A DNA stretch of 64,000 nucleotides from Dactylorhiza incarnata (taxonomy: Eukaryota > Streptophyta > Magnoliopsida > Asparagales > Orchidaceae). The notes under the pieces were generated by a model. The model did not search any database. It worked only from the letters and a program-made list of their open reading frames with translations, and had not been told where the DNA came from. This document shows positions 23,201 to 33,885 of the stretch, in pieces. A program made the position numbers and the translations under genes. Location: assembly GCA_033032865.1 (NCBI GenBank), contig JAWHQI010000239.1, forward strand, positions 806,001 through 870,000, written 5' to 3'. How positions within the stretch are numbered: the stretch's first letter is position 1; every line of letters starts with the position of its first letter.

Positions 23201-25889
23201 AGAAATGAAACCCGCTTTTAGGAGTTTGGAAACCTCCTCTCTGATGGGCAACGCCAGCTTGGTCGCCACTTCTCTCTTCTTTTGTTGGACGGGCTTGAAC
23301 TCAGGAGATACGTTTAGATGATGACAAGCCACGTCTGGATCCACTCCGGGCATATCCTCCGCTGACCAAGCGAAGATATCCAGATTCCCCAATAGGCAAG
23401 AGATTAGCTCCACTTTCTCCTCCTCTGATAACTCAGCGTTAATGACCAGCTTCTTTTCTGCCCCTTCAGCGATAGGAACATCTTGAGTCACTTGGGCAGG
23501 TTCCAAGTGAGCCCCTTCTCGATCTTTTCCTTCCTCGGCGGCCTCTGGAGACTCGGCCACCTCCAGCACCTTATCCGTGATTTTGGGAAGCGGAACGTCA
23601 GTGACCATGTTGACAGTTCGGACGTAGCACTCCCGAGCTACTTTGGGGTTGCTCCTAACCCGATATTGTTTTCCTTCAGCAGCAAACTTGAGGGCAAGAT
23701 GAAAGGTGGACACTACCTCCCTATACGCATTGAGAATCGGCCTCCCGAAGATGGCGCAGTAGTTACTTGGAGCATCTACTACCACAAAATTGATCAATTT
23801 TATCACTCCTCCGAGAGAGACCAGGAGCTTCACTGAACCCTCTACTTCCTTCTTCTCCCCAGAAAAACCGTAGAGGGGCCCATCGGTGGGAAGCAAATGC
23901 TTTCCAGTCTTCAGGGCTTCGAAAGTTGGGCGGAAAAGGAGATTGACGGAGCTGCCAGTATCAATCAGAATCTTGTGGACGGTATAGTTTTCAATGACGG
24001 CCCTGATAACCACCGCATCATCGAAAGGATTAGCATTGGGGGGAAGGTCATCTTGACCAAACGTGACAATAGTGCTTTCGGGAGGAGAGTTTGTAGTGGC
24101 CGCCACTTCCTGTTTTAGAACTCTCGCAATGCTGGATTTGCGAGATGATTCTGCTCCAGCTCCCCCATGGATACAATAGATGTCCCCTAAGGGGCCCACA
24201 TCATTGACTTCGATGCATTTGGTAGAAGGATGGATATCGCCATAATAGCCGGCGTCCTCGACGTCGGCGCATTCCCAGGTTACTTCTACTGTTTCCTTCT
24301 CCATCTTCTTCTCGGTAGTTGGCTCAGCAGTTTTATCTTTCCGAATTAGACCCCGGAGCTTTCCTTCTCCCAGAAGTCTTTCTATGAGCAAACGAAGGGC
24401 CCGACAGTCTTCAGTTAAATGCCCCCCTTCTTTGTGATATTCACAATAAAGGTTCAGATTTCGATTACGAATATCCGACTTCAGGGGAGCAGGCCTTTTG
24501 AAATCTGGCCTCTTTTGCAGAATCTGGACTACCTCGTCCATGGTGACATTTAGGGGAGTAAATGAGTCTTGCGAATCATCGTATTGGGTTGATGGAATGA
24601 TTGGAGGTGGCTGCGCGGCATAATGTGGAAAATATACCGGCATGATTTGTGGAAGGGGAGCGGATGGAGCGGGAGCGATGGCCAATGGTGGCTTCTGATC
24701 TTGAAACCGCTTATGGCCCATAAATGGTTGCTTGTTTTTGTAGTTCCTCCCCCTTTGGGAGCGGGGTTCGAAGTGAGACTGATTCGGTTGTGGATGATGG
24801 TAGGATGAATTTGATGACTCCTTGTCGCTTACCAGCTTTGCGACGTAGTCTGGATTGCTCTTCTCTCCTCTGATAAACATATTTGCCAAACTTATCATCT
24901 CTTGATAAGTCTTAGGCTCCCTTATATTTGCTTCAAATTTTAGGGGGCCCTCCCTTAGGCCATGGATGAGGGCCACCCTATACAGTTCCGGGTCCACATT
25001 CTGAATTTCCATGATCTCTCTCTGGAATCGATCCACAAAACGAGCCCATGTCTCGCCTTCCCGTTGTATCGAAAAGGGCTGTCGGGCCGCTCTTTCTTTT
25101 CCTTGAAGTGGAGAATCTTAGCAGGAATTCTCTTCGCAGCTCTGTGAAACAACGGATCGATCTGGGATGCAGACCGTAAAACCATTCCCTCGCTTGCCCT
25201 TCAAAGGAGGTCACCAGAAGCTTGCACTTGGTTGCATCAGTCAAGGTTCTGAGAGCAACAGCTGACTCGAAAGCTTGTAAATGAACCGTGGGATCCGTCT
25301 CTCCATTGAATGCTGGCAGGTGAGGTTCCCTGAAATTATTGGGGGCAGGCTCTCCTCTGACTTCGTCCACAAAGGGAGAGGTCTCTTCCATATCTTCATA
25401 TAGAGGAGTAGAGCAATAAGCCGCTGGAGCTGCGACTACTCGCGGACAAGCCGCCTGGTAAGAAGACCGGGCGGCTACTTCTGGCGGGTAGGAGTGATGA
25501 ATAGGAACTTCAGGCGGGTAGGAGAGACGGGCCGCGCGAGAAGTCGCCCCCTGGAAGTCGAGGACTCGGGCTGGCATGTTGTGCGCGGCTTCCTGATAGA
25601 AGTTTTCCCTAGCCGCAGGATCTTCTTGCTGGAGCTGGAAATTAGCGGCCTGCGGTAGCGAGTAAGGAGGAGGTGGAGGAAGAACCGGGGTCACCGCCCG
25701 ATTAGCCGCGGGTTGTTGCGGAACTAGTCGCTCAGTTAGTATTGCTAAAGCCCGACTGATCTCTTCAAGGCGCTGATCAGTGGCCCTCTGAGCCCGCTCG
25801 GCTTCTCTTTTTGACTGCTCCAGGGCTTCCCACAGAGAGTCCTCGCTACGATCGGAGCGGTCTCCAAGGGCGAACTAACGGTCTGACAT
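20291..25889 (-). pseudogene. Element 1 gag-pol, broken by two stops and one frameshift
   Basis: Polyprotein for the retroelement life cycle. It starts MSDR at 25889 and ends at 20291. In order: proline-rich gag N-terminus; gag core (AREWFYGLHPRSIRCF, near 25190); a C-x2-H-x4-H-x4-C knuckle (24404-24445); protease DTGSS (near 23950); RT with YVDD (22823-22834); a first RNase H whose catalytic Asp position reads LYLGVGPEAV; an archaeal-type RNase H (VDGASG near 21985, NNQAEYEAL); integrase with an HHCC finger, D-D-E core (MDLIGPF, TDNGPQF, QVEAANR) and GKLNPNWAGPF tail. Breaks: TAG at codon 5 (25875-25877), a frameshift near 25060 (about 5 bp missing relative to element 2), and TAA at 22199-22201 between the first RNase H and the second. 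Both stops lie where element 2 has, or nearly has, a Gln codon. Otherwise long frames remain. Confidence 0.93.
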
Positions 25890-25920
25890 TATGGTGAAAA
25901 GAGATTTCGCCGGCACTCCG

Positions 25921-25942
25921 CGATCTGAAGGTCGCGTGTTTC
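25921..25942 (-). other. Candidate primer-binding site resembling the middle of a tRNA
   Basis: The 22 bases next to the 5' LTR on the plus strand (cgatctgaaggtcgcgtg then tttc) look like the anticodon-stem, variable-loop and T-stem text of plant Arg/Trp-type tRNAs, not the CCA end normally used. Element 2 keeps the same block (43526-43547). I infer priming by an internal or cleaved tRNA. A standard PBS complementary to a tRNA 3' end was not seen. Confidence 0.4.
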
Positions 25943-26787
25943 TGTTGAGTCCGAGAATGCACCTCCGAGGGAAACCGGAGGCTGCGGGTTGCCGGTTACT
26001 TTTTAGATGAAAAGATGAGACCGCTAGCAGCGGTCAAGGCCAGACTTCGCCCGCCGCGGCAAATGCCACTCCTGCGACGGGCTTTCCTTTGATTAAAGAA
26101 AAGTGATTACAGCGGGCTGCAAGTGCAGAAAAAGAGAAGCCGGCCGGTCAGACAGTCCGCAAGACGGGAAACTCGAGTCCGCAGCTCAAACAAGCGAGCT
26201 CCTAGATTCGAGTGTGCGTGCCTTATGAACAGTGCCGCCCCCTATTTATAGGCTTGGGGGCCTGCCCGAATGGGCAGGGATAAAATAACCGCCTGCCCGG
26301 GTACAGGAGAAACGGGCAGGAGGTGACGGGATGCATAAAGAAGAAAAAAGAAAGAAACCGCGCGGCTTGGCGGCTTGCTCTTCCGACCTGTCTGGCTTGA
26401 GGCTGAGGACACCGGGACCAAGTCAATAATGCAGACCGCGCGGCCTGGAGATTGAGGCCGCGGTCTGCCTTCTGGTCATGACTTAGCCGATCTTCACGAA
26501 GTAACTTGGATTGCCTTTGATCTGGAACCTCGGCTTGTTCTTCGGGATTGGAAACTCGAGTTTCTATGGGACAACCCGCGCGGCCTTCTAGCTGAGACCG
26601 CGGATAAACCTCTCGCCTTAGCTCTTGACGATCTTCTCCCTTGGGGGCAATCCGAAAACGACATCAGGTCACCCGGCTTGGTTCACCTTGAACTGAGAAC
26701 CACTGATCTTGGAAACTAGCGGCCTGGCCCATAAGTTCGCACGGTCTGATAATAGCCCAACCCGAGAAGCGGTTTTCCGGGCAAACA
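25943..26787 (-). repeat. Element 1 right LTR (5' LTR in element sense)
   Basis: 845 bp, TGTTGAG...CAAACA on the plus strand. It holds the TATA box (minus strand) at 26243-26250, which should drive the genomic RNA. The 12-bp inverted repeat seen in the left LTR has one mismatch here (GGGCAGGAGGT at 26314-26324). Confidence 0.95.
26243..26250 (-). promoter_or_regulatory. TATA box of the element 1 genomic promoter
   Basis: TATAAATA on the minus strand inside the 5' LTR, context cctataaatagg. In this orientation it lies upstream of the primer-binding region and gag. The start site is predicted near 26215. Confidence 0.75.
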
Positions 26788-29700
26788 GTGGGGGTAAAAT
26801 CATACATCCAGATCAAAAGTTATTGATGTTTAATGTTTGGGGGTCATTTGGAGATAAATCTCTCACTTTCACTACAACATGCACTAAAAATTCTTTCATT
26901 TTGAAATTTATGTGTCATTTGGAGCAAAATATCGCATTACCACTACAACCCACTATATTTCGACCTCTAAACGAGCTTGAATGGGTTAAAATTTTCTACA
27001 TTGGATTTATGGCTCCGATCTCATTCTTAAAAGGTATTGTGGGCGAAAAATGGACAACCAAATTAAAAGTTATGGATGTTTGAAGTTTAGGTTTCATTTC
27101 GAGCTAAATGCCTTATTACAAACCCATTGTATATTGACCACTAAGCAAATTGGAATGGGTAAAACTTGTTCTCCATTGGATGTAGGACTCCGAGCTCATT
27201 CCAAAAAGGTGACGTGCGCAAAAATCGAACAACCAGATCAAAAGATATGGCTGTTACAGTTTATGTGTCAATTGAAGCAAAATCCCCCATTACCACTACA
27301 ACCTGTTGTATATTGACCACTAAAATGAGCAGGAATAGTTTAAAATTGTGGTCCATTGGATGTATGTCTCCAAGCATATTTTGAAAAGGTGTGGGTAAAA
27401 GTCAGACAACCGGATCAAAAGTTATGGCTGTTTGAAATTTAGGTGTCATTTGGAGCTAAATTTCGCATTATCTTTGCAACCCGCTATATATTGACGAATA
27501 AATGAACTGGAATGGCTAAAACTTGTGCATCAATGAATGTTGGGCTCCTAGCTCATTCCAAAAAGGTGTTGTAGGGTAAAATCAAACAACTAGATCAAAA
27601 GTTATTGATGTTTAATGTTTGCGTGTCATTTGGAGATAAATCTATCACTTTCACTACAACCCACATCAAAAATTCTTTTATTTTGAAATTTATGTGTCAT
27701 TTTGAGCAAATTCTCGCATTACAACTACAACCCACTGTATTTCGACCTCTAAACGAGCTTGAATTGGTTAAAAAATTTTCCATTGCATTTAGGGCTCCGA
27801 TCTCATTATGAAAAGGTATTGTGGGCGAAAAACGGACCACCGGATTAAAAGTTATGGATGTTTGAAGTTTAGGTCTCATTTCGAGCTAAATGCCTTATTA
27901 CAAACCCATTGTATATTGACCACTAAGCAAATTGGAATGGGTAAAACTTGTTCTCCATTGGATGTAGGACTCTGAGCTCATTACAACAAGGTGATGTGCG
28001 CAAAAATCTAACAACCAGATCAAAAGTTATGGCTGTTACTGTTTAGGTGTCAATTGAAGCAAAATCCCCCATTAGCACTGCAACCCGTTGTATATTAACC
28101 ACTAAAATGAGCTGGAATGATTTAAAATTGTGGTCCATTGGAAGTATGTCTCCAAGCATATTTCAAAAAGGTGTTATGGGTAAAAGTCAGACAACCGGTT
28201 CAAAGGTTATGGCTGTTTGAAATTTAGGTGTTATTTGGAGCTAAATTTCGCATTACCGCTACAACCAGCTATATATCGAAAACTAAATGAACTGGAATGG
28301 CTAAAACTTGTGCATCAATGAATGTTGGGCTCCTAGCTCATTCCAAAAAGTTGTTGTTGGGGGTAAAATCAGACAACCGGATCAAAAGTTATTGTTGTTT
28401 AATGTTTGAGGGTCATTTGGAGATAAATCTCACTTTCACTACAACCTGAATAAAAAATTCTTTCATTTTGAAATTTATGTGTCATTTGGATCAAAATCTC
28501 GCATTACCACTACAACCCACTGTATTTCGACCTCTAAACGAGCTTGAATGGGTTAAAATTTTCTCCATTGAATTTAGGGCTCCGATCTCATTCTGAAAAG
28601 GTATTGTGGGCGAAAAACAGACAACCGGATTAAAAGTTATGGATGTTTGAAGTTTAGGTCTCATTTCGAGCTAAATGCCTTTTTACAAACCAATTGAAAA
28701 TTGACAACTAGCCGAATTGGAATGGGTAAAATTTGTTCTCCATTGGATGTAGGACTCCGAGCTCATTCCAAAAAGGTGTTGTGCGCAAAAATCGGAAAAC
28801 CAGATCAAAAGTTATGGTTGTTATAGTTTATGTACCAATTGAAGCTAAATCCCACATTACCACTGCAACCCGTTGTGTATTGACCACTAAAATGAGCTGG
28901 AATGGTTTAAAATTGTGGTCCATTGGATGTATGTCTCCAAGCATATTTCAAAAAGGTGTTGTGGGTAAAATTCAGACAACCGGATCAAAAGTTATGGCCG
29001 CTTGAAATTTAGGTGTCATTTGGAGCAAAATTTCGCATTACCGCTGCAACCCGCTATATAACGACAACTATATGAACTGGAATGGCTAAAAGTTGTGCAT
29101 CAATGAATGTAGGGCTCCTAGCTCATTCCAAAAAGGTGTTGTGGGGGTAAAATCAAACAACCGGATCAAAAGTTATTGATGTTTAATGTTTGAGGGTCAT
29201 TTTGAGATAAATCTCTCACTTTCACTACAACACGCATAAAAAATTCTTTCATTTTAAAATTTTTGTGTCATTTTTAGCAAATTCTTGCATTACCACTTTA
29301 ATGTTTGAGGGTCATTTTGAGATAAATCTCTCACTTTCACTACAACACGCATCAAAAATTCTTTCATTTTAAAATTTATGTGTCATTTTTAGCAAATTCT
29401 CGCATTACCACTGCAACCCACTGTATTTCAACCTCTAAACGAACTTGAATGGGTTAAAAAAATTTCCATTGAATTTAGGGCTCCGATCTCATTCTGAAAA
29501 GGTATTGTGGGCGAAAAACGGACCACCGGATTCAAAGTTATGGATGTTTGAAGTTTAGGTCTCAATTTGAGCTAAATGCCTTATTACAAACCCATTGTAT
29601 ATTGACCACTAAGCGAATTGGAATGGGTAAAATTTGTTCTCCTTTGGATGTAGGACTCCGAGCTCATTCCAAAAAGGTGTTGTGCGCAAAAATCAGAAAA

Positions 29701-31329
29701 CCAGATCAAAAGTTATGGCTGTTACAATTTATGTGTCAATTGAAGCTAAATCCCACATTACCACTGCAACCCGTTGTATATTGACCACTAAAATGAGCTG
29801 GAATGGTTTAAAATTGTGGTCCAATGGATGTTTGTCTCCGAGCATATTTCGAAAAGATGTTGTGGGTAAAAGTCAGTTAACCGGATCAAAAGTTATGGCC
29901 GCTTGAAATTTAGGTGTCATTTGGAGCTAAATTTTGCATTACCGCCGCAACACGCTATATATAGACAACTATATGAACTGGAATGGCTAAAACTTGTGCA
30001 TCAATGAATGTAGGGATCCTATGTCATTTCAAAAAGGTGTTGTGGGGGTAAAATCAAACAACCGAATCAAAAGTTATTGATGTTTAATGTTTGAGAGTCA
30101 TTTGGAGATATATCTCTCACTTTCACTACAACACGCATCAAAAATTCTTTCATTTTGAAATTTATGTCTCATTTGGAGCAAAATCTCGCATTACCACTTC
30201 AACCCACTGTATTTCGACCTCTAAACGAGCTTGAATGGGTTTAAATTTTCTCCATTAGATTTAGGGCTCCGATCTCATTCTGAAAAGGTATTGTGGGCGA
30301 ACAACGGACAATCGGATTAAAAGTTATGGATGTTTGAAGCTTTGGTCTCATTTCGAGCTAAATGCCTTATTACAAACTCATTGAATATTGACCACTAAGC
30401 GAATTGGAATGGGTAAAATTTTCTCTCCATTGAATGTAGGACTCCGAGCTCATTCCAAAAAGGTGGTGTGCGCAAAACTCGAAAAACCAGATCAAAAGTT
30501 ATGGCTGTTATAGTTTATGTGTCAATTGAAGCTAAATCCAACATTACCACTACAACCCGTTGTATATTGACCATTAAAATGAGCTGGAATGGTTTAAAAT
30601 TGTGGGCCATTGGATGTATGTCTCCAAGAATATTTTGAAAAGGTGTTGTGGGTAAGTCAGACAACTTGATCAAAAGTTATGGCCGCTTGAAATTTAGGTG
30701 TCATTTGGAGCTAAATTTCGCATTACTGCTGCAACCCGCTATATATCGACAACTATATGAACTGGAATGGCTAAAACTTGTGCATCAATGAATGCAGGGC
30801 TCCTAGCTCATTCCAAAAAGGTGTTGTGGGGGTAAAATCAAACAACCGGTTCAAAAGTTATTGATGTTTAATGTTTGAGGGTCATTTGGAGATAAATCTT
30901 TCACTTTCACTACAACCAGCATCAAAAATTCTTTCATTTTGAAATTTATGTGTCATTTGGAGCAAAATCTCGCATTACCACTACAACCCACTGTATTTCG
31001 ACCTCTAAACGAGCTTGAATGGGTTAAAAAAAGTTCCATTGAATTTAGGGCTCCGGTCTCATTCTGAAAAGGTATTGTGGGCCAAAACGGACCACCGGAT
31101 TCAAAGTTATGGATGTTTGAAGGTTAGGTCTCATTTCGAGCTAAATGCCTTATTACAAACCCATTGTATATTGACTACTAAGCGAATTGAAATGGGTAAA
31201 ACTTGTTCTCCATTAGATGTAGGACTCCGAGCTCATTCCAAAAAGGTGTTGTGCGCCAAAATTGGACAACCAGATCAAAAGTTATGGTTGTTACAGTTTA
31301 TGTGTCAATTGAAGCTAAATCCCTCATTA
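26788..31329. repeat. Satellite array between the two Tat elements
   Basis: The satellite resumes in register after the target duplication, with about six ~783-bp units (71-bp segments near 26845, 27625, 28409, 29190, 30090, 30880). The first unit matches the unit at 6177 onward (gggggtcatttgg, acaacatgca). A local 115-bp tandem duplication lies at about 29182-29411. The array breaks off in a third-class monomer (gctaaatccctcatt) where element 2 begins. Confidence 0.93.
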
Positions 31330-31368
31330 GCTTTAGCCGGGAGACCGCACCCGACCTGTCCTGAATTC

Positions 31369-31376
31369 TATAAGAG
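31369..31376 (+). promoter_or_regulatory. TATA-like box upstream of gene A copy in element 2
   Basis: TATAAGAG in context attctataagagggcc, 97 bp before the ATG at 31473 and at the same relative place as in element 1. Conservation in a decayed copy supports an ancestral promoter but not present activity. Confidence 0.4.
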
Positions 31377-31472
31377 GGCCAGAGAGTTCATTCTGCAGAG
31401 TTTTTTTCTGAAATCACGGGATATTACTCGCCAGTTGCGGTTAGAATTCTTAAGACCGGCAATTCTTCAATA

Positions 31473-33546
31473 ATGGACTTCCTAGACACCGTGTTAGATC
31501 GCGTGGATCCCGCCGGAGATCAAAAGAAGGTAGAACGCAAAAGGCGCGAATCGACGGAGAGGTCGAAAAAGGAGAAGGAAAAGCAGGACCGGAAGGACCG
31601 GAAAAAGAGGAAGCGGGCTGAGAAAGCCGCGACGGATAATCCTAAGTCCGTCGTGGACTCTACAACCCTCAAGACTCCCGCAGAGCCCGCAGCGGACAGT
31701 TCGGGGCCTTCCCCTGGCCTTCGCTGATTCCTCTCAGAGACCTTGGCCAACAGGTCGCTAGCCCGCTGAACAAAGAGGAGGCCGCCCCTTCTGGAAAAGT
31801 TGACCCTGGTAGCCCTTCGAAGAAGGTTGGCGAGAACGATTCGTTTGGCATGGAAATCACCCCATCCGGGAATCCTTACTTGCTAGTCAGAGATTTGGAG
31901 GAGGAGGCGGTTAACTCTCCAAGGCCGGGCGAACCGAGTACCCCTTTATCCGTGGACGACTACCCCAGTCCCCCCAAAGAAGTTAGCCCAGCTCCGGGTA
32001 AGAAAGAGAAGAAAAGGAAGAAGACCGGCTCAGTGACCGAGCGAATAACCAAGAAGGTTAAGAGACTAGCCTCCAAGGAAAGGGCGGCTTTTAAGAAACC
32101 AGTCGAGTCCCTCCTCCAGACCAATCCGCGACTAAAAGAGGAGCTTGGCCTAGCGACTCCTCCATCCACCAAGGTAAATGACTCGCCGGCTACCCCTGAT
32201 GTGAAACCGGGCGACCTGCCTCCGGACTCGGCGAGTAGTTTATCATTTAATGGGATCTTTCAGGATATGGATGAGCTGGTGAGGCGAGACAAGCTTCTTG
32301 ACAGCCCGATGGCTCCAGAGCGAACTTCCCCTACTGCAGATAACATAGCCCTGCCTGAAGAGACCGCCCAGACGGAGGTCGAAGAGCGAGAAGCTGCTGC
32401 CCGGACTGCCTTGGAGGTCAAAGAGAGAGCGAGGGAACTCGGAGAAGTGCTGAAAGCACGGGAGGAAATTCCCCTAGCGATGACCGGGGAGGAAATAATG
32501 ATGGTGAAGAAGGAGGGGGCGGTACGGGCTTTAAACAAGCCGCCGCGGCCCGATCCTTTTGTGGCAGGTAAGCATCCCACAGATTGTAAAGCTGTCCGCT
32601 TCTTCATTCTGCGGCCTCGTCGTAATAAATTAGTGAACCCGCCACCGAGCTTCTTTCCCTTAGCGGCCTGGCCCTCTTCCGCTAGACAGAGTACGGAGAG
32701 ACTCTGGCGTGAGCAACGTCGGAGGATGGACCCGGAACAGTCTAAGTGGCCTGTGCGCCCAGGCATTGCTCTTATATTTATGTCCATTTTTGTATATATA
32801 TGGCGTTGCATGTTCTTGCTTTTTATAACCGAGCGGCTTCTTGTAGATAGCGGGGATCAGATTGCGAAGCCGGGCGACCCCGAGGCCAGCCTGCCTCCAT
32901 CAGTTCCCCTGGCATCAACCTGTGTAACGACCTCGCAAGAAGGGCCACAACTCTTCGGGCATCTAGAGGAAGATCTAGCGAACCTGAGGGCCCGTTTGAA
33001 GGAGATGGAAGACCGGGAGGCCGCCACTCGGGCCGCTCTGGAGGTCGAACAAATGGCGAGGAAGAAGGCTGAAGAGGCCGCGCGAGCTTCGATGGAGGCC
33101 ACGCGAGCCGCAGTAGAGGCCGAGAAGAGGGCCAAGGTGGCGCAAGTAGCTACTCTGACCGCCAGCTCGAGAAGGAGAAGAGGGCATCTGCTAAGTTCGA
33201 GGATGACTCGAGATATTACCAAGATAAATTCCTGCGGTTAACCAGGGAAGTTGCTGCGGGCCGGAGAAGTATGAATGATGGAATGCAGGTTGTTAGCCGC
33301 CCGACTGTTGGGGCGGGCTCAAATCCTCCCCCGGTTCGGGCGGCTGATCCAATGATTGATGAGGCCACCGCAACCCCCCGCATGATTGCCGCCACGTGGG
33401 TCGAAAGGGATGCCGGGCGGCTTCATAGCACAATCAACCACCTCCATTATCATACCAGCCAGATTTACTCTCTTATGAACACCACTAGTGACCAGGTCGC
33501 GCGACTTCACAGAGAGGATGTCTCCCCAGAACACCGCCAGCCGTGA
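31473..33546 (+). pseudogene. Gene A copy in element 2, frameshifted
   Basis: Exon 1 31473-32567 and exon 2 32847-33546, with the same splice borders as element 1 (donor GTAAGC at 32568, acceptor TTGTAG ending at 32846). The frame breaks near 31727, where an indel replaces the gatgatttgtcg context of element 1, and again near 33168, where one base is missing in exon 2 (accgccagctcgag against accgctcagctcgag). The 279-bp intron has no in-frame stop and is divisible by three, so a retained-intron frame is open from 31850 to 33241. The KKEKKRKKTGS basic stretch, coiled coil and HSTINHLHYH tail are recognisable. Confidence 0.75.
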
Positions 33547-33844
33547 CCGGCTTTTGAGAACAATTTGTATTATGAATGCGGCTTATTGATTTGGCCTTAT
33601 GTCTTGTATTTTAATAACTCGTGCGGTTACTTGTTTAACCGCTATATTTTGTGTTCTGTTTAGATCTTGTGTTTTATCCGAACTGATTTCAGGTTGCACG
33701 ATCTGTGATGTATGCTTGCTCCTGTTTTCCTGAATGCCTTTGCTTCTTTTATTTTTCTGGTGAATCTAACCATGCAGGATATTGACCGCGCGGTTAGAAT
33801 GTATAGCCGCGACATAACTTTACTATTTGCAGATCGTAAAAATC

Positions 33845-33853
33845 TATAAGTAG
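33845..33853 (+). promoter_or_regulatory. TATA-like box of gene B copy in element 2
   Basis: TATAAGTAG lies 41 bp before the ATG at 33886. It is identical in sequence and nearly identical in spacing to the box in element 1. The spacer 33547-33844 shows no other feature beyond a GCGCGGT motif near 33787. Confidence 0.45.
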
Positions 33854-33885
33854 GGACTCTTCGAAGTCATTTTTACGATTTCCAG

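Larger units (their letters stand above)
13243..26787 (-). mobile_element. Element 1: complete Tat-type Ty3/gypsy LTR retrotransposon
   Basis: A 13,545-bp element bounded by two ~845-bp LTRs (TG...CA) and a 5-bp target duplication. Sense is the minus strand: 5' LTR 25943-26787, gag-pol 25889-20291, a long 3' non-coding region, 3' LTR 13243-14086. Domain order is gag, protease, RT, RNase H, a second archaeal-type RNase H, integrase, with no chromodomain; this order is characteristic of the plant Tat group (Grande, Retand, Ogre relatives). Two intron-containing genes lie on the opposite strand between pol and the 3' LTR. By eye the LTRs differ by five substitutions and one indel, so the insertion is young (about 0.2-0.3 million years if 1.3e-8 substitutions per site per year applies). 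gag-pol is nevertheless broken, so this copy should depend on proteins supplied by others. Confidence 0.95.

Noticed and set aside
25921..25942. A tRNA gene at the LTR border
   Set aside because: Only a short middle portion of a tRNA is matched, with no acceptor stem or D-arm around it.
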